NCBI RefSeq assembly: GCF_050113635.1
Contig: NZ_JBNJLT010000006.1
Span: 124,001 to 188,000 of the forward strand
DNA from: Marinimicrobium sp050113635
GTDB lineage: Bacteria > Pseudomonadota > Gammaproteobacteria > Pseudomonadales > Cellvibrionaceae
Direction of reading: 5' to 3'
Length of the DNA: 64,000 nucleotides
Each line of letters begins with the position of its first letter. Position 1 is the first letter of the stretch. Below, piece after piece: positions 43,269-51,714 of the stretch. The translations under genes and the position numbers were made by a program. Under the pieces are notes generated by a model that made no database searches, was not told where the DNA came from, and saw only the letters and a list, made by a program, of their open reading frames with translations.

Positions 43269-45188
43269 TTATTCTTCGAACGTCAATTCGATACGGTAAG
43301 CCGACGTGGTACCACTGACCTCATTGCCCACAATCAGCAGCGGCTCGCCGGTGGGAGAATCCTCTGCCGCGATAAACGTGGAGGCTTCAGGGCCGAGATC
43401 ACCAGCCGCCTTCAGGTTGTCTTCCGGGTTATCTTCCCAGTTGTCACGCGAGTTGTAGTAGTCCACAAACCTAGCGTCGGTGGGGTCAGTGATGTCGTAC
43501 ACCATGATGCCGCCCATCCGCTCCAGATTGACGAAAGCGAACACTTTCTCACCGATCTGCCCGAGGGTAACGCCTTCCGGCTCAGGGCCTTTGGCATCGC
43601 TGCGGCTGTCAAACGCCTGCTCTTCATCATGACCGGAGTTAAAGTAATCCGCACAGGGAATCGTGCGTTCAGATCCCGCCATGCACGAATCGCTTGCCAG
43701 GAATTGCTCAAAACGATCACCGGAATCCCAGACCCGTTCACCCTCGGCATTAAAGATACTGAAGCTGCGTGCGCCGAAGCTGTAGAGGTTGTCATACATG
43801 AGCCAATCGCCGGCCGGATCTTCGACGCCCGCTTCGGTAAACATCACCGGATTGCCTTCATCGTCCTGGCGGTAACCTTTTGTCCAGGTCACGTTAAGGC
43901 GACCCAGCATCTCATCTTCACGGCAATCACCGGGATCACCCGCTGTGGCGCCACAATAGGCAAAGGTTTCCGGATTCAGCAAAGCGCCTTTGGCCATGGC
44001 GGCCAGATGTGCGGGCATATCATCGCCAACGCGACGTTCGAAACCGCTGGAGTGAACCAGGTGTTTTACGCGAATTTCTTCCACAAACCCCTGTGCGGTA
44101 TCCCCATCCCAGTACGCCTGATTGTCTTCGCCCCAGGCACGTGCGTCGCCCTCGTTGGCGGTAACAATATAGGTCTGGCCGCCAACATCGTACGCGGCAA
44201 TCGCATCGGGGTGATACATTCCGTAAAGACCGGCCCACTCGTTGCTAATGTTAATTTCGCCATCCTCATCACTGACATCGAGGCCGCGGCCAGCACCAAA
44301 GAAGTCATCATCGCCCCAGTGCTGCTTGTAACCCAAAGGAAGAATATCCGTGACGGTGGCAGACTCAATATCCACGCGCGCAAGCGCATTGTTTTCCTGC
44401 AATGAAACAAACGCTAATTGGCTGTCGGCTGACACCGCGATGTATTCCGGCTCCAGATCCTGGGCGACACTCGCGTTCGGACCAAAAATCCGAACGCCGT
44501 CCGCCAGCAGTTGTTCTTTGCGGTCGTTAAACGCGTGGAAATCCGCAGTGCGCACCTGAATATCATCCAGGTCGGAAATGCCCACTATACTGATGGAGCC
44601 TTCCGGGTCGACGCTGTAGTCGTCGCTGGGCTCACCTTCGTTGGCGGTCAGAATATATTGGCCATCCGGCGTAAAAGTCACCATATCCGGCAGAGCACCC
44701 ACTTCCACGAAGCTAATACGCTCAAGGGTATCCGCCCGGTGAATGGCCACATAGCCGTTATCCGTTTTTACAGGAGCTTCTACCGCGACGGCGATTAAAT
44801 CACCGTGCACAGCGACGCTGTTCACCACGGAATTCTCTTCAATTCCGGTCGCATCAATCGTATCGATTTTTTCGGGGGCGGCGGGGTCACTCATATCCAG
44901 CACATCCACGGCACCTGCCAGCGCGTTGACCACAAATGCACGCTGAGTGCCCGCGTGAAACGCGGTGACTTCGGCAGCAGACTCATCAAACTGTCCCGTG
45001 GCGTGGCGACCCATCAGTTTCAGGGTGAGCCCGGAGGGCGTCACAACCTGATCGTCATCCGTGTCATCGGGTTGCTCGGTATCGGGAGTGTTGTCATTCA
45101 CATCGTTGTTATCATTGTCACTGGCACAGGCAATCAGGGTGGTCGCCAGCAACAGAGCCATGAATAATCTCAGGTAGCTCAACAACAT
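43269..45188 (-). CDS. Choice-of-anchor I beta-propeller lipoprotein
   Basis: 639 residues. The N terminus carries a lipoprotein signal with lipobox LIAC (Cys about 21), then an extremely acidic Asp/Asn-rich linker (about 22-50). The body is a beta-propeller-type repeat protein of the choice-of-anchor I family (FTPDGQYILTANEGEPSDDY, FVSLQENNALARVDI, YIVTANEGDARAWG, LERMGGIMVYDITDP). It is likely surface or periplasmic. The function is unknown; relatives are often annotated as alkaline-phosphatase-associated. It converges with the macroglobulin gene over a 106-base gap in which only weak hairpins are visible. Confidence 0.82.
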   Translation of the reverse strand: MLLSYLRLFMALLLATTLIACASDNDNNDVNDNTPDTEQPDDTDDDQVVTPSGLTLKLMGRHATGQFDESAAEVTAFHAGTQRAFVVNALAGAVDVLDMSDPAAPEKIDTIDATGIEENSVVNSVAVHGDLIAVAVEAPVKTDNGYVAIHRADTLERISFVEVGALPDMVTFTPDGQYILTANEGEPSDDYSVDPEGSISIVGISDLDDIQVRTADFHAFNDRKEQLLADGVRIFGPNASVAQDLEPEYIAVSADSQLAFVSLQENNALARVDIESATVTDILPLGYKQHWGDDDFFGAGRGLDVSDEDGEINISNEWAGLYGMYHPDAIAAYDVGGQTYIVTANEGDARAWGEDNQAYWDGDTAQGFVEEIRVKHLVHSSGFERRVGDDMPAHLAAMAKGALLNPETFAYCGATAGDPGDCREDEMLGRLNVTWTKGYRQDDEGNPVMFTEAGVEDPAGDWLMYDNLYSFGARSFSIFNAEGERVWDSGDRFEQFLASDSCMAGSERTIPCADYFNSGHDEEQAFDSRSDAKGPEPEGVTLGQIGEKVFAFVNLERMGGIMVYDITDPTDARFVDYYNSRDNWEDNPEDNLKAAGDLGPEASTFIAAEDSPTGEPLLIVGNEVSGTTSAYRIELTFEE

Positions 45189-45345
45189 GTATGGTTCCTC
45201 GTTGTTAAAGTGGTCAATCAGTGTTGGAAAGAACGAGCAGAGCTTAAAGACGCGGTGTGACAGTAATGTGTACAGAGCGTGTCGGCCGGGTACAGGAACC
45301 CGGACCAGAGAAGCGGAGTGAGAGCGGCAGGAAAGACAGAGGTAG

Positions 45346-45368
45346 GAAAGGGCCTGCTCGCAGGCCCT
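45346..45368 (-). terminator. Hairpin at the end of the pqi operon
   Basis: AGGGCCTGC and GCAGGCCCT form a 9-base stem with a two-base loop, beginning at the pqiC stop codon. The following T-tract is weak (CCCTTTCC), so termination is probable rather than certain. Confidence 0.55.
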
Positions 45369-46056
45369 AGGGGCAACGGGGCTTGTTCGCCCCCGCTGTG
45401 GAAGACGCCGAGGTTGAAATCTCCGACATGGACAGCATCGACCAGGCCGTTTCCGCCATGGCGTCGGCCAGCGTGGTTATCATATCCTGATAAGACTGCA
45501 CCAGAGCGGCGTAATGCGTCGGAGGATGATCGCCTGGGGCGTTGCTGTCGATCAGGCTGTGGCACTCAAGCCGCTGGCGCAACTCACCTGTCAGCCGCAG
45601 GGACCAGAGCGCTTCCAGTTGCGCACGATGCCCCGGCCAGGCGTCCAGACGTTGCACCGCCACACGAGCCCGCAAGCGGGGACGCTCCCCGTCGTGTTGC
45701 CCGTCGTTATCCTCGCGTGCCAGCTCCGCCAGACGGCGGCCCAACGCGGCCTGCACGGCGCGTTGCATTTCCTCCGGCAGCGCACCGGCCCAGCGCTCAT
45801 CACGCAGCACCACTACGCCGGTCTCGCCCTGGCGCACCACCAGCGCTTCGCGATCCACCGCAGACGGCATTCGCACGGGCAGCACCTCTAACCGAACCGG
45901 CATGAACCGAACCAGAGCATCCCGAGAAGAGGTGGCAGCCGGTTCCACCAGGGTGTAGTAACGCACCGTGGGCGAAGATGAACAACCTGCCAGTAAAACA
46001 ACCGCGCACACCCACATCATTGAGCGGCGTAAAAACAAAAAGCGTCGCCAGGTCAC
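45367..46056 (-). CDS. pqiC: PqiC-like outer-membrane lipoprotein
   Basis: 229 residues of the ABC-type transport auxiliary lipoprotein family (YmbA/PqiC). Lipobox VLLAGC is followed by SSSPTVRYYTLVEPA, and the conserved VLPVRMPSAVDREALVVR and RDERWAGALPEEMQRAVQAALGRRL segments come next. It anchors the PqiB needle at the outer membrane to move lipids between membranes. It starts with a GTG overlapping the pqiB stop (GTGA) and ends at a hairpin. The C-terminal Ser/Thr/Ala-rich end is non-conserved. Confidence 0.88.
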   Translation of the reverse strand: MTWRRFLFLRRSMMWVCAVVLLAGCSSSPTVRYYTLVEPAATSSRDALVRFMPVRLEVLPVRMPSAVDREALVVRQGETGVVVLRDERWAGALPEEMQRAVQAALGRRLAELAREDNDGQHDGERPRLRARVAVQRLDAWPGHRAQLEALWSLRLTGELRQRLECHSLIDSNAPGDHPPTHYAALVQSYQDMITTLADAMAETAWSMLSMSEISTSASSTAGANKPRCP

Positions 46057-47738
46057 GGTGCATCCTCCCGGAGTTGGTCAGCGTTTCGGGGCGGCCGGAA
46101 GTCCCTCGGTGGTCGGTCTTCCGGCAGGCCCCGCAGCAGCGCTTCGGGGTTCTCTCCCAGCCGCTCGGTCACCGAGCGTAGAGAACGCGCGGCACGCTGT
46201 ACTTCGCGCAGCGTTTGATCAAGATTGTGTTGCAACGGCGCATCCTCGCCCACCAGTTCCTCAGCCAGCCCGAACGTCCGGCGGGCCTGCTTCAAGGTGT
46301 CGAGCGTTTCGGGCAGTAAGTCTCGATTAACCGACTCCAGGGTTCGGTTCAGGTTAACCAGCGTCGCATTCAGGTTCTGGCCAATGGCATCCAGAGGCAT
46401 CCGCTCTACCTTGGCGACGATACTCGCCACTTGGTCCTGAAGTTGCTCGAAGTCACCGCGCACGGTGGGCAAGGTCAAGGGTCGCGCATTGACATCAAAG
46501 CTCGCCGGGGCGGCGTTTTCCACAAATTCAAGCGAAATATACAGCTGCCCGGTCAACAGGTTGCCGGTGCGACCGCGCGCGCGCAGGCCCTGAGCCACCA
46601 TGTCCCGGAGAAATTCTGCCATTTGTTGGCGATTGTCGTCGTCGGTCATTTGCGGCAATTGTTCGCGAACGCCTTCACCGAGACGGTCCGGATACACGAC
46701 AACGCCCACCACGCTTGGGAAGCGTAAGGCCTCAGCATCGTAGTCCAGATCAATAGACACCACCCGGCCCAACTCGATACCGGAAAAGCGCACCGGCGCA
46801 TCCGTGCCCAAACCGTGCAACGCCTGGTCAAAATACAGTCTCAAATACAGGGGCGGCCCATCTCGTGGGGCCATGGCGGTGCGCTGGTCTTCCTCCAGAT
46901 CAAATTCGGTTTTTTCCGGGGCTGGCTCGGCCCCTTCCCAGCGGGGTGTGGCAAACGCAATGCCCCCAGCCACCACCGAGGCCATGGACTGGGTTTTTAG
47001 CTGCAACCCTTCCGCCCCGAATGACACGTCCACACCGCTGGCATTCCAAAACCGGGAGTTTGTCGTCACAAACTTATCGTAAGGATCATCGATAAACACC
47101 TGAATATTGACATCGCTGCCATCATCCGCCAGTTGGTAGGAGGCCACGCGCCCGACCTGTATACGCCGATAGAAAACCGGCGACCCAATATCCAGGGAAC
47201 CGAGATCGCGTGCATGCAGAATAAAGGCCGTACCCGGAGTGCCGCCAATTACCGTGGGCGGATTCTCCATGCCGGTAAAGCGTCGGCTGGTTTCCTCCGA
47301 CGCACCGGCATCGGCGGCGATATAGGCCCCGGAGAAAAGCGTATCAAAGCCGGAGACGCCCCCCGCGCCGATACGGGGTCGAACTACCCAGAAGCGGGAG
47401 TCTTCGCGGGTCAGACGCTCGGCGTCCCGGTCCAGCGTAATACGGACCACCACATGGGTCCCGTCCTCGCTGAGCGAAATGTCCTCTACAGCCCCCACCA
47501 CCACATCCCGATAACGCACCTGTGTCTTGCCGGCTTCCAGTCCGGACGCGGTACGAAAGGTCACGGTAATCTCCGGACCGATGGATACCCAGGAGTGCAG
47601 CAGCATGGAGACGCCGATCACCGCCGCCACCAGCGGCACCAGCCAGACCAGCGAAATAGCCCAGCGCGGTCGACTCACCACCTGGGGAGAGCCGGGTTCC
47701 GGCGTTGTCACAGTCTTATCCGTCATCCTTCCTGTCAT
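46053..47738 (-). CDS. pqiB: PqiB, three-MCE-domain lipid transport protein
   Basis: 561 residues: one N-terminal membrane helix (about 28-50, WAISLVWLVPLVAAVIG), then three MCE/MlaD domains (starting near ITVTFRTASGLEAGKTQVRYRDV, near FILHARDLGSLDIGSPVFYRRIQVG, and near LRLYFDQALHGLGTDAPVRFSGI) and a helical C-terminal region (about 430-540). It forms a hexameric periplasm-spanning channel. Start could be at 47738 or at the next ATG at 47726; both overlap the pqiA end. The MCE count matches PqiB rather than the seven-domain YebT. Confidence 0.92.
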   Translation of the reverse strand: MTGRMTDKTVTTPEPGSPQVVSRPRWAISLVWLVPLVAAVIGVSMLLHSWVSIGPEITVTFRTASGLEAGKTQVRYRDVVVGAVEDISLSEDGTHVVVRITLDRDAERLTREDSRFWVVRPRIGAGGVSGFDTLFSGAYIAADAGASEETSRRFTGMENPPTVIGGTPGTAFILHARDLGSLDIGSPVFYRRIQVGRVASYQLADDGSDVNIQVFIDDPYDKFVTTNSRFWNASGVDVSFGAEGLQLKTQSMASVVAGGIAFATPRWEGAEPAPEKTEFDLEEDQRTAMAPRDGPPLYLRLYFDQALHGLGTDAPVRFSGIELGRVVSIDLDYDAEALRFPSVVGVVVYPDRLGEGVREQLPQMTDDDNRQQMAEFLRDMVAQGLRARGRTGNLLTGQLYISLEFVENAAPASFDVNARPLTLPTVRGDFEQLQDQVASIVAKVERMPLDAIGQNLNATLVNLNRTLESVNRDLLPETLDTLKQARRTFGLAEELVGEDAPLQHNLDQTLREVQRAARSLRSVTERLGENPEALLRGLPEDRPPRDFRPPRNADQLREDAP

Positions 47739-48345
47739 CCCATATCAAGCGGGGGTCGAAGCACATCGCGGACAACATGGTCAGCACTACCACCATACCA
47801 AAAAACAAAATGCCCAGCCGGGGCTCAACCGTGCTCAGACTCTGAAACTGCACCAGCGCCGAGACCACCGCCACTACCAGCACATCCAGCATAGACCAAT
47901 AACCGACCAGCTCCACCAGGCGATACAAGCGCGCCCTCTCCAGTCGGGCCCAGCGAACCCGCCGCTGGCAGGTCAACAACAGAAGCCCCATAATCAAAAA
48001 CTTGGTGCAGGGCACCACCACACTGGCCACGAATATAATCAAAGCCACACCGTAGGAGCCACCGTTCCAAAACTGCACGACGCCACTCATGATCGTGCTA
48101 TCGTAACTTCGGCCCAGAAACCCGGTATGCATTACCGGCAATACATTGGCCGGAATATAGAAGATCATGGCCGCGATCAGAAACGCCCAGGCTCGCGGGA
48201 TGGCATCCTTGCGGCGGCGATACAGCGACGCCCCACAGCGCGGGCATCGGGCACGAGGATCGCGGCGAGACACATCCTCACAAACCAGCCCACAGCCATG
48301 ACAGCTCAACACACTCCATTCATGAGCGCGCGGCAAAGAGATCAT
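47716..48345 (-). CDS. pqiA: PqiA domain protein, second half
   Basis: 209 residues with a zinc ribbon (Cys15, Cys18, Cys34, Cys37: LSCHGCGLVC and RCPRCGAS) followed by four hydrophobic segments typical of PqiA (IPANVLPVMHTGF, YGVALIIFVASVVVPCTKF, YWSMLDVLVVAVVSALVQF, LTMLSAMCFDPRLIWD). In E. coli both PqiA halves are one protein of about 417 residues. It overlaps the upstream half by four bases (ATGA) and extends over the pqiB start. Inner-membrane partner of PqiB. Confidence 0.88.
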   Translation of the reverse strand: MISLPRAHEWSVLSCHGCGLVCEDVSRRDPRARCPRCGASLYRRRKDAIPRAWAFLIAAMIFYIPANVLPVMHTGFLGRSYDSTIMSGVVQFWNGGSYGVALIIFVASVVVPCTKFLIMGLLLLTCQRRVRWARLERARLYRLVELVGYWSMLDVLVVAVVSALVQFQSLSTVEPRLGILFFGMVVVLTMLSAMCFDPRLIWDDRKDDG

Positions 48346-49031
48346 ACGGACCCCGCTTTGGGTGTTGTGGGACTCCCGGACGGTGCGGTCTCTTCTTCCG
48401 CTTCATCGTCTTCATAAATTTTGAGGGCCTCGGGCTCGGTCAGCGGCCACAGCCACTGCGTATCGCGATTGGCAATGATCGTAATCAACACCATCAACGC
48501 CGCCATCGCCCAGAGTCCGGGCTGCAACGTCACCTGAACCGTGCTGGAGAGCTTGATCAACGCGACGAGAATGCCCAACAGGCAAACTTCAATCATTCCC
48601 CAGGGCCGCAGCACCACCAGGGCTCGCATCGCCAGCGCAAACCCCGGAGCGCGGCGGGCGCCCCGGGCGTTCAATAATACCCAGGCCAGCAGCACTATTT
48701 GCGCGCCAGGCACCAGAATGATCGCCATCAGCGTAGGGGCCGCGATCAAGGCAATGGGTCCCTGAACCAACGCCATAGCCGCTTCCCACAGCGTGGCGTC
48801 ATTGCTCGACCCCTGTAACCCCACCGAGACCAGCGGCGTCACATTCGCGATAATAAACGCCACCGCCGCCGCGAGCGTCAGCGCCAGCCAGCGGTCCACA
48901 TCCAAACGCCCCGCCCGATACAGCACGGCGGCACAGCGCTCGCAATACGCCACCTGCCCCGCCGACAGGGTCTCGCGGTGGTATACGGTGTCGCAGTGCT
49001 CACAGACCACCAAGTCTGGAAATGTCTTCAT
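48342..49031 (-). CDS. pqiA: PqiA domain protein, first half
   Basis: 229 residues with zinc-ribbon cysteines at about 10, 13, 30 and 33 (VVCEHCDTVY and YCERCAAV) and four PqiA-type helices (ANVTPLVSVGL, ALIAAPTLMAIILVPGAQI, MIEVCLLGILVALIKLSS). It ends in an acidic, Pro/Thr-rich tail. It is the first gene of the pqi operon and pairs with the second half by a four-base overlap. The two halves together replace one full-length PqiA. Confidence 0.88.
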   Translation of the reverse strand: MKTFPDLVVCEHCDTVYHRETLSAGQVAYCERCAAVLYRAGRLDVDRWLALTLAAAVAFIIANVTPLVSVGLQGSSNDATLWEAAMALVQGPIALIAAPTLMAIILVPGAQIVLLAWVLLNARGARRAPGFALAMRALVVLRPWGMIEVCLLGILVALIKLSSTVQVTLQPGLWAMAALMVLITIIANRDTQWLWPLTEPEALKIYEDDEAEEETAPSGSPTTPKAGSV

Positions 49032-49195
49032 GGCTGAGTTATTGGCTCCAGAGTGACTCTGCGAAAGGATTCAGGATCAACTGTGCTGTATTATCGGATA
49101 GACCCCCACCAGTGTCCATGGCACGAGACCCACGCCCCTCAAACTCTCCTGGCGCTCGCGGCGCTCGGACAGACCGTGAATTCAACGTCCTTCGT

Positions 49196-49224
49196 TTGAC
49201 AAAATTCTGGAGCGCTTTTAGTAT
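49196..49224 (+). promoter_or_regulatory. Sigma-70-like promoter of the DUF6795-lipase unit
   Basis: TTGACA (49196-49201), a 17-base spacer and TAGTAT (49219-49224) lie in the 368-base non-coding stretch between pqiA and the DUF6795-like gene. The predicted leader is about 170 bases. Nothing else in this stretch was recognised, apart from a weak 32-codon open frame noted among rejected items. Confidence 0.65.
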
Positions 49225-49399
49225 CGGACTGACATTCAAAAAGGACTTTCCACATCATGCTTTTCTATCGCCGCCCCGACACCCGCCTTCGTCCTTGTAC
49301 TCGCCAGCGTACTCCGCAGAACATTGTGACACGCCTCACATTATGCTCCGCGTAATCTTCTTCACCGGTCTTCTACTTTCCGAAACAGGAGCTTATTCC

Positions 49400-49858
49400 A
49401 TGGGTTTACTGAACGCTGGGAAAGTGTGTCTTTTTTCCGAAATTTCGGGCGTAATCACGTTAAACGGCGAGCCTGCCGCTGGAGCGGAATTAACACGAAC
49501 GGCGAACCTCAACAAAGACAAGGTTGATTACACGACCACGGATGATAGTGGACACTTTAAAATGCCGGCGGTCTTCCAACGAACCGTCACTCAGTTCCTG
49601 CCGCAGGAGTTCGTCGCCAAACAGGAAATTTACGTTTCCTATCAAGGAACACAGTACAGGATGTGGTCGGGCGTCAAGCGGAAGCCCGAGGAAAATGTGG
49701 AGTCTCGGGGAGAACCTTTAGTGGTTCATTGCGAGCTCCGGCTGGAAGAAGAAAATTATAAACGCATCGATGGCTCCCCGATATTTAGTCTTTGCACGTG
49801 GAACGCCGAACCCGACCCACCCTTTGAGCAACCCATTTTTGACACTGGCGAGCAGTAG
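49400..49858 (+). CDS. DUF6795-like protein
   Basis: 152 residues beginning MGLLNAGKVCLFSEISGVITLNG, with AGAELTRTANLNKD and TTTDDSGHFKMPAVF. This has the look of a carboxypeptidase-regulatory/Ig-like beta-sandwich, and I recall DUF6795 proteins with the same opening near lipase genes. The ATG at 49400 has AGGAG eight bases upstream; a longer in-frame start at about 49344 would add a hydrophobic leader and cannot be excluded. It is followed after 34 bases by a lipase gene. Base composition is lower in GC than the neighbours. Role unknown. Confidence 0.65.
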   Translation: MGLLNAGKVCLFSEISGVITLNGEPAAGAELTRTANLNKDKVDYTTTDDSGHFKMPAVFQRTVTQFLPQEFVAKQEIYVSYQGTQYRMWSGVKRKPEENVESRGEPLVVHCELRLEEENYKRIDGSPIFSLCTWNAEPDPPFEQPIFDTGEQ

Positions 49859-49892
49859 CTAATTAACACTTCATACACAAAGGAATGATCAT

Positions 49893-50741
49893 ATGAACAC
49901 TTTACGCCTACAACCTTCCTTCGTCGCCAGACTGGCTTACGATGTTTATTCATTAACCGGTGCTTCCGATTTAGAATCGGCTTACAAACAACTTAACAAT
50001 GATTACAAAGGGGTTTTCGACATTTCCGAAAACCAATTAATCAAGGGAAAAACAGGTGCTTTCAAGCCCATAAGATCCAGGACAGCGTTTGGCTTCACGA
50101 TAACAGGAAAGAATCAACTCAAAAATCATGCATTCATATTACTGCGGGGCTCTCACTATCTCGCAGACTGGCTAACCAATCTCAATGCAACATGCTCTCG
50201 CTCTGCATTTAATCAACTGGTCCACGACGGTTTCAACCAGGCGTTCAAAAGCATGATGCCGCAAATTGCAAAGTTTATGGAAACCTCGGTCGCCTCGGAA
50301 GGTATTCATACCATCCACTGTGTCGGACACAGCCTTGGTGGAGCTCTCGCCTCTTTGTGCGCGGAGTGGATAAAAGCGAACTATGGTCGACGATCATTGA
50401 CCTACACGTTCGGCAGCCCCCGCGTCGGGCTTGAAGGATTTGCCAGCAACAGCACCCGCGAACTGGGCGGGGATTCCATGTTTCGCGCCTACCATAAAAC
50501 GGACGTTGTACCCTATTTACCCGTATGGCCCTACGTGCACACCCCGAGCAATGATGCTTGCTATTACCTGCCCTCTCCGGGCGTTCTGCCCGGTGCCAAA
50601 TATCACTCCATGAGCGAATATATGACTTCCGTCCGGGATAAATCCTGGCTGGCACTGTCGGCTTATCGTCCAGAGAATAAAAGTGATTTCAGTATAGCGG
50701 CATGGCTGAAAGAAGAAGGATGGATCTGCAGCACCGGATGA
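49893..50741 (+). CDS. Class 3 lipase family protein
   Basis: 282 residues of the alpha/beta-hydrolase Lipase_3 type. The nucleophile elbow is CVGHSLGGALASL (Ser147), the acid is probably Asp204 in KTDVVPYLP, and the base His238 in AKYHSM. ILLRGSHYLADWLTN is the usual lid-side block and YTFGSPRVGL follows the elbow. No Sec signal is visible, which fits a cytoplasmic enzyme or a T6SS-type effector rather than a Sec-exported lipase. AGGA precedes the ATG by eight bases. It probably forms an operon with the upstream DUF6795-like gene. Confidence 0.8.
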   Translation: MNTLRLQPSFVARLAYDVYSLTGASDLESAYKQLNNDYKGVFDISENQLIKGKTGAFKPIRSRTAFGFTITGKNQLKNHAFILLRGSHYLADWLTNLNATCSRSAFNQLVHDGFNQAFKSMMPQIAKFMETSVASEGIHTIHCVGHSLGGALASLCAEWIKANYGRRSLTYTFGSPRVGLEGFASNSTRELGGDSMFRAYHKTDVVPYLPVWPYVHTPSNDACYYLPSPGVLPGAKYHSMSEYMTSVRDKSWLALSAYRPENKSDFSIAAWLKEEGWICSTG

Positions 50742-50837
50742 ATAACATCGCTCGCCGAGCTCTCGATCAAGCGCTGGTCAATGGCAAGGCCGTTTAATGG
50801 AGAACGGCAAAAAAGAGGCAGGTTGAACACCAGAAAC

Positions 50838-50874
50838 GAAAAAACCCTTGAACATCGACAGGACATTCAAGGGC
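50838..50874 (-). terminator. Terminator after tRNA-Pro
   Basis: Read leftward, CCCTTGAA and TTCAAGGG form an 8-base stem with a 13-base loop followed by a run of six T residues. It lies about 16 bases after the tRNA 3' end and ends the tRNA transcript. Confidence 0.85.
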
Positions 50875-50889
50875 TTAGACATCGGTATT

Positions 50890-50966
50890 TGGTCGGAACG
50901 GCAGGATTTGAACCTGCGACCCCTACACCCCCAGTGTAGTGCGCTACCAAACTGCGCTACGCTCCG
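50890..50966 (-). tRNA. tRNA-Pro(GGG)
   Basis: 77 bases with encoded CCA. The acceptor CGGAGCG pairs with CGTTCCG, the D-arm region is GCGCAGTTTGGTAGCGC, the anticodon loop CTGGGGG sits on a CTACA/TGTAG stem, and the T-arm is GCAGG TTCAAAT CCTGC. The anticodon GGG reads CCC/CCU proline codons. It is downstream of the merR-type gene on the same strand and faces the lipase unit. Confidence 0.95.
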
Positions 50967-51054
50967 ATTGTGGCTGTGAGCGGCGTTCTCAGAGGGTTGG
51001 CCGTCACAGGGATGGGCATGATACCGCAATTTTGGGGTTTTGCAAGTGCCTGAT

Positions 51055-51414
51055 TTAGCGGGTTTTCAGCACTTCCAGAACCTCTTCCAGCTCGGCGATC
51101 ATCTGGTTGACGAGCTGGCCAAACTGGCTCGCATCGTGCTGCGCGGTTTCGCCTTCCATCTGTTGGCGGGCGCCACCAATGGTAAAGCCCTGATCGTACA
51201 GCAGCGCGCGAATCTGGCGGATAGTGAGCACGTCCTGGCGCTGGTAATAGCGGCGATTACCGCGGCGCTTGACAGGCTTGAGCTGGGGAAACTCCTGCTC
51301 CCAATAGCGCAACACATGCGGCTTGACGGCGCACAGGTCGCTGACCTCTCCGATCGTGAAGTAACGCTTGCCGGGGATGACCGGCAGCTCGTCGTTATGG
51401 CTTGGTTCCAGCAT
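51055..51414 (-). CDS. MerR family transcriptional regulator
   Basis: 119 residues with an N-terminal MerR helix-turn-helix (about 18-85: YFTIGEVSDLCAVKPHVLRYWEQEF, RRYYQRQDVLTIRQIRALLYDQGFTI) and a short C-terminal coiled coil (QLVNQMIAELEEVLEVLK). No cysteine sensor cluster is seen. This gene follows ihfA in most gammaproteobacteria, and here its start overlaps the ihfA end by 20 bases. Its target is not known from sequence. Confidence 0.9.
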   Translation of the reverse strand: MLEPSHNDELPVIPGKRYFTIGEVSDLCAVKPHVLRYWEQEFPQLKPVKRRGNRRYYQRQDVLTIRQIRALLYDQGFTIGGARQQMEGETAQHDASQFGQLVNQMIAELEEVLEVLKTR

Positions 51415-51703
51415 AGGCTTCTACTTTGGCCTTGAGTTTTTGTCCCGGTCTGAACGTTACGACCCGTCGGGCGCTGATGGGGATTTCTTCCCCGGTTTTC
51501 GGGTTGCGCCCCGGGCGCTGGCTTTTGTCTCTCAGGTCAAAGTTGCCGAAGCCGGACAGTTTTACCTGTTCGTTACTCTCCAGCGAGCGCCGGATTTCCT
51601 CAAAAAACAGTTCGACAAGCTCTTTGGCCTCACGTTTGTTGAGGCCAAGCTCGGTGTGCAGTTTTTCGGCCAGATCGGCTTTGGTCAGTGCCCCGCCCGA
51701 CAT
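51395..51703 (-). CDS. ihfA: Integration host factor subunit alpha
   Basis: 102 residues of the HU/IHF fold. The N-terminal helices LTKADLAEKLHTELGLNKREAKELVE are followed by KLSGFGNFDLRDKSQRPGRNPKTGEEI with the DNA-intercalating Pro in the beta arm, and VVTFRPGQKLK. It bends DNA with IhfB in recombination and regulation. It lies 11 bases after pheT and overlaps the merR-type gene. Confidence 0.97.
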   Translation of the reverse strand: MSGGALTKADLAEKLHTELGLNKREAKELVELFFEEIRRSLESNEQVKLSGFGNFDLRDKSQRPGRNPKTGEEIPISARRVVTFRPGQKLKAKVEAYAGTKP

Positions 51704-51714
51704 AGTTCCTATCC

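Noticed and set aside
49257..49355. A 32-codon open frame with an upstream AAGGA in the lipase-unit leader
   Set aside because: The spacing to the ATG is long and the peptide is Arg/Pro-rich without family likeness; kept only as a note because it lies inside the predicted leader.
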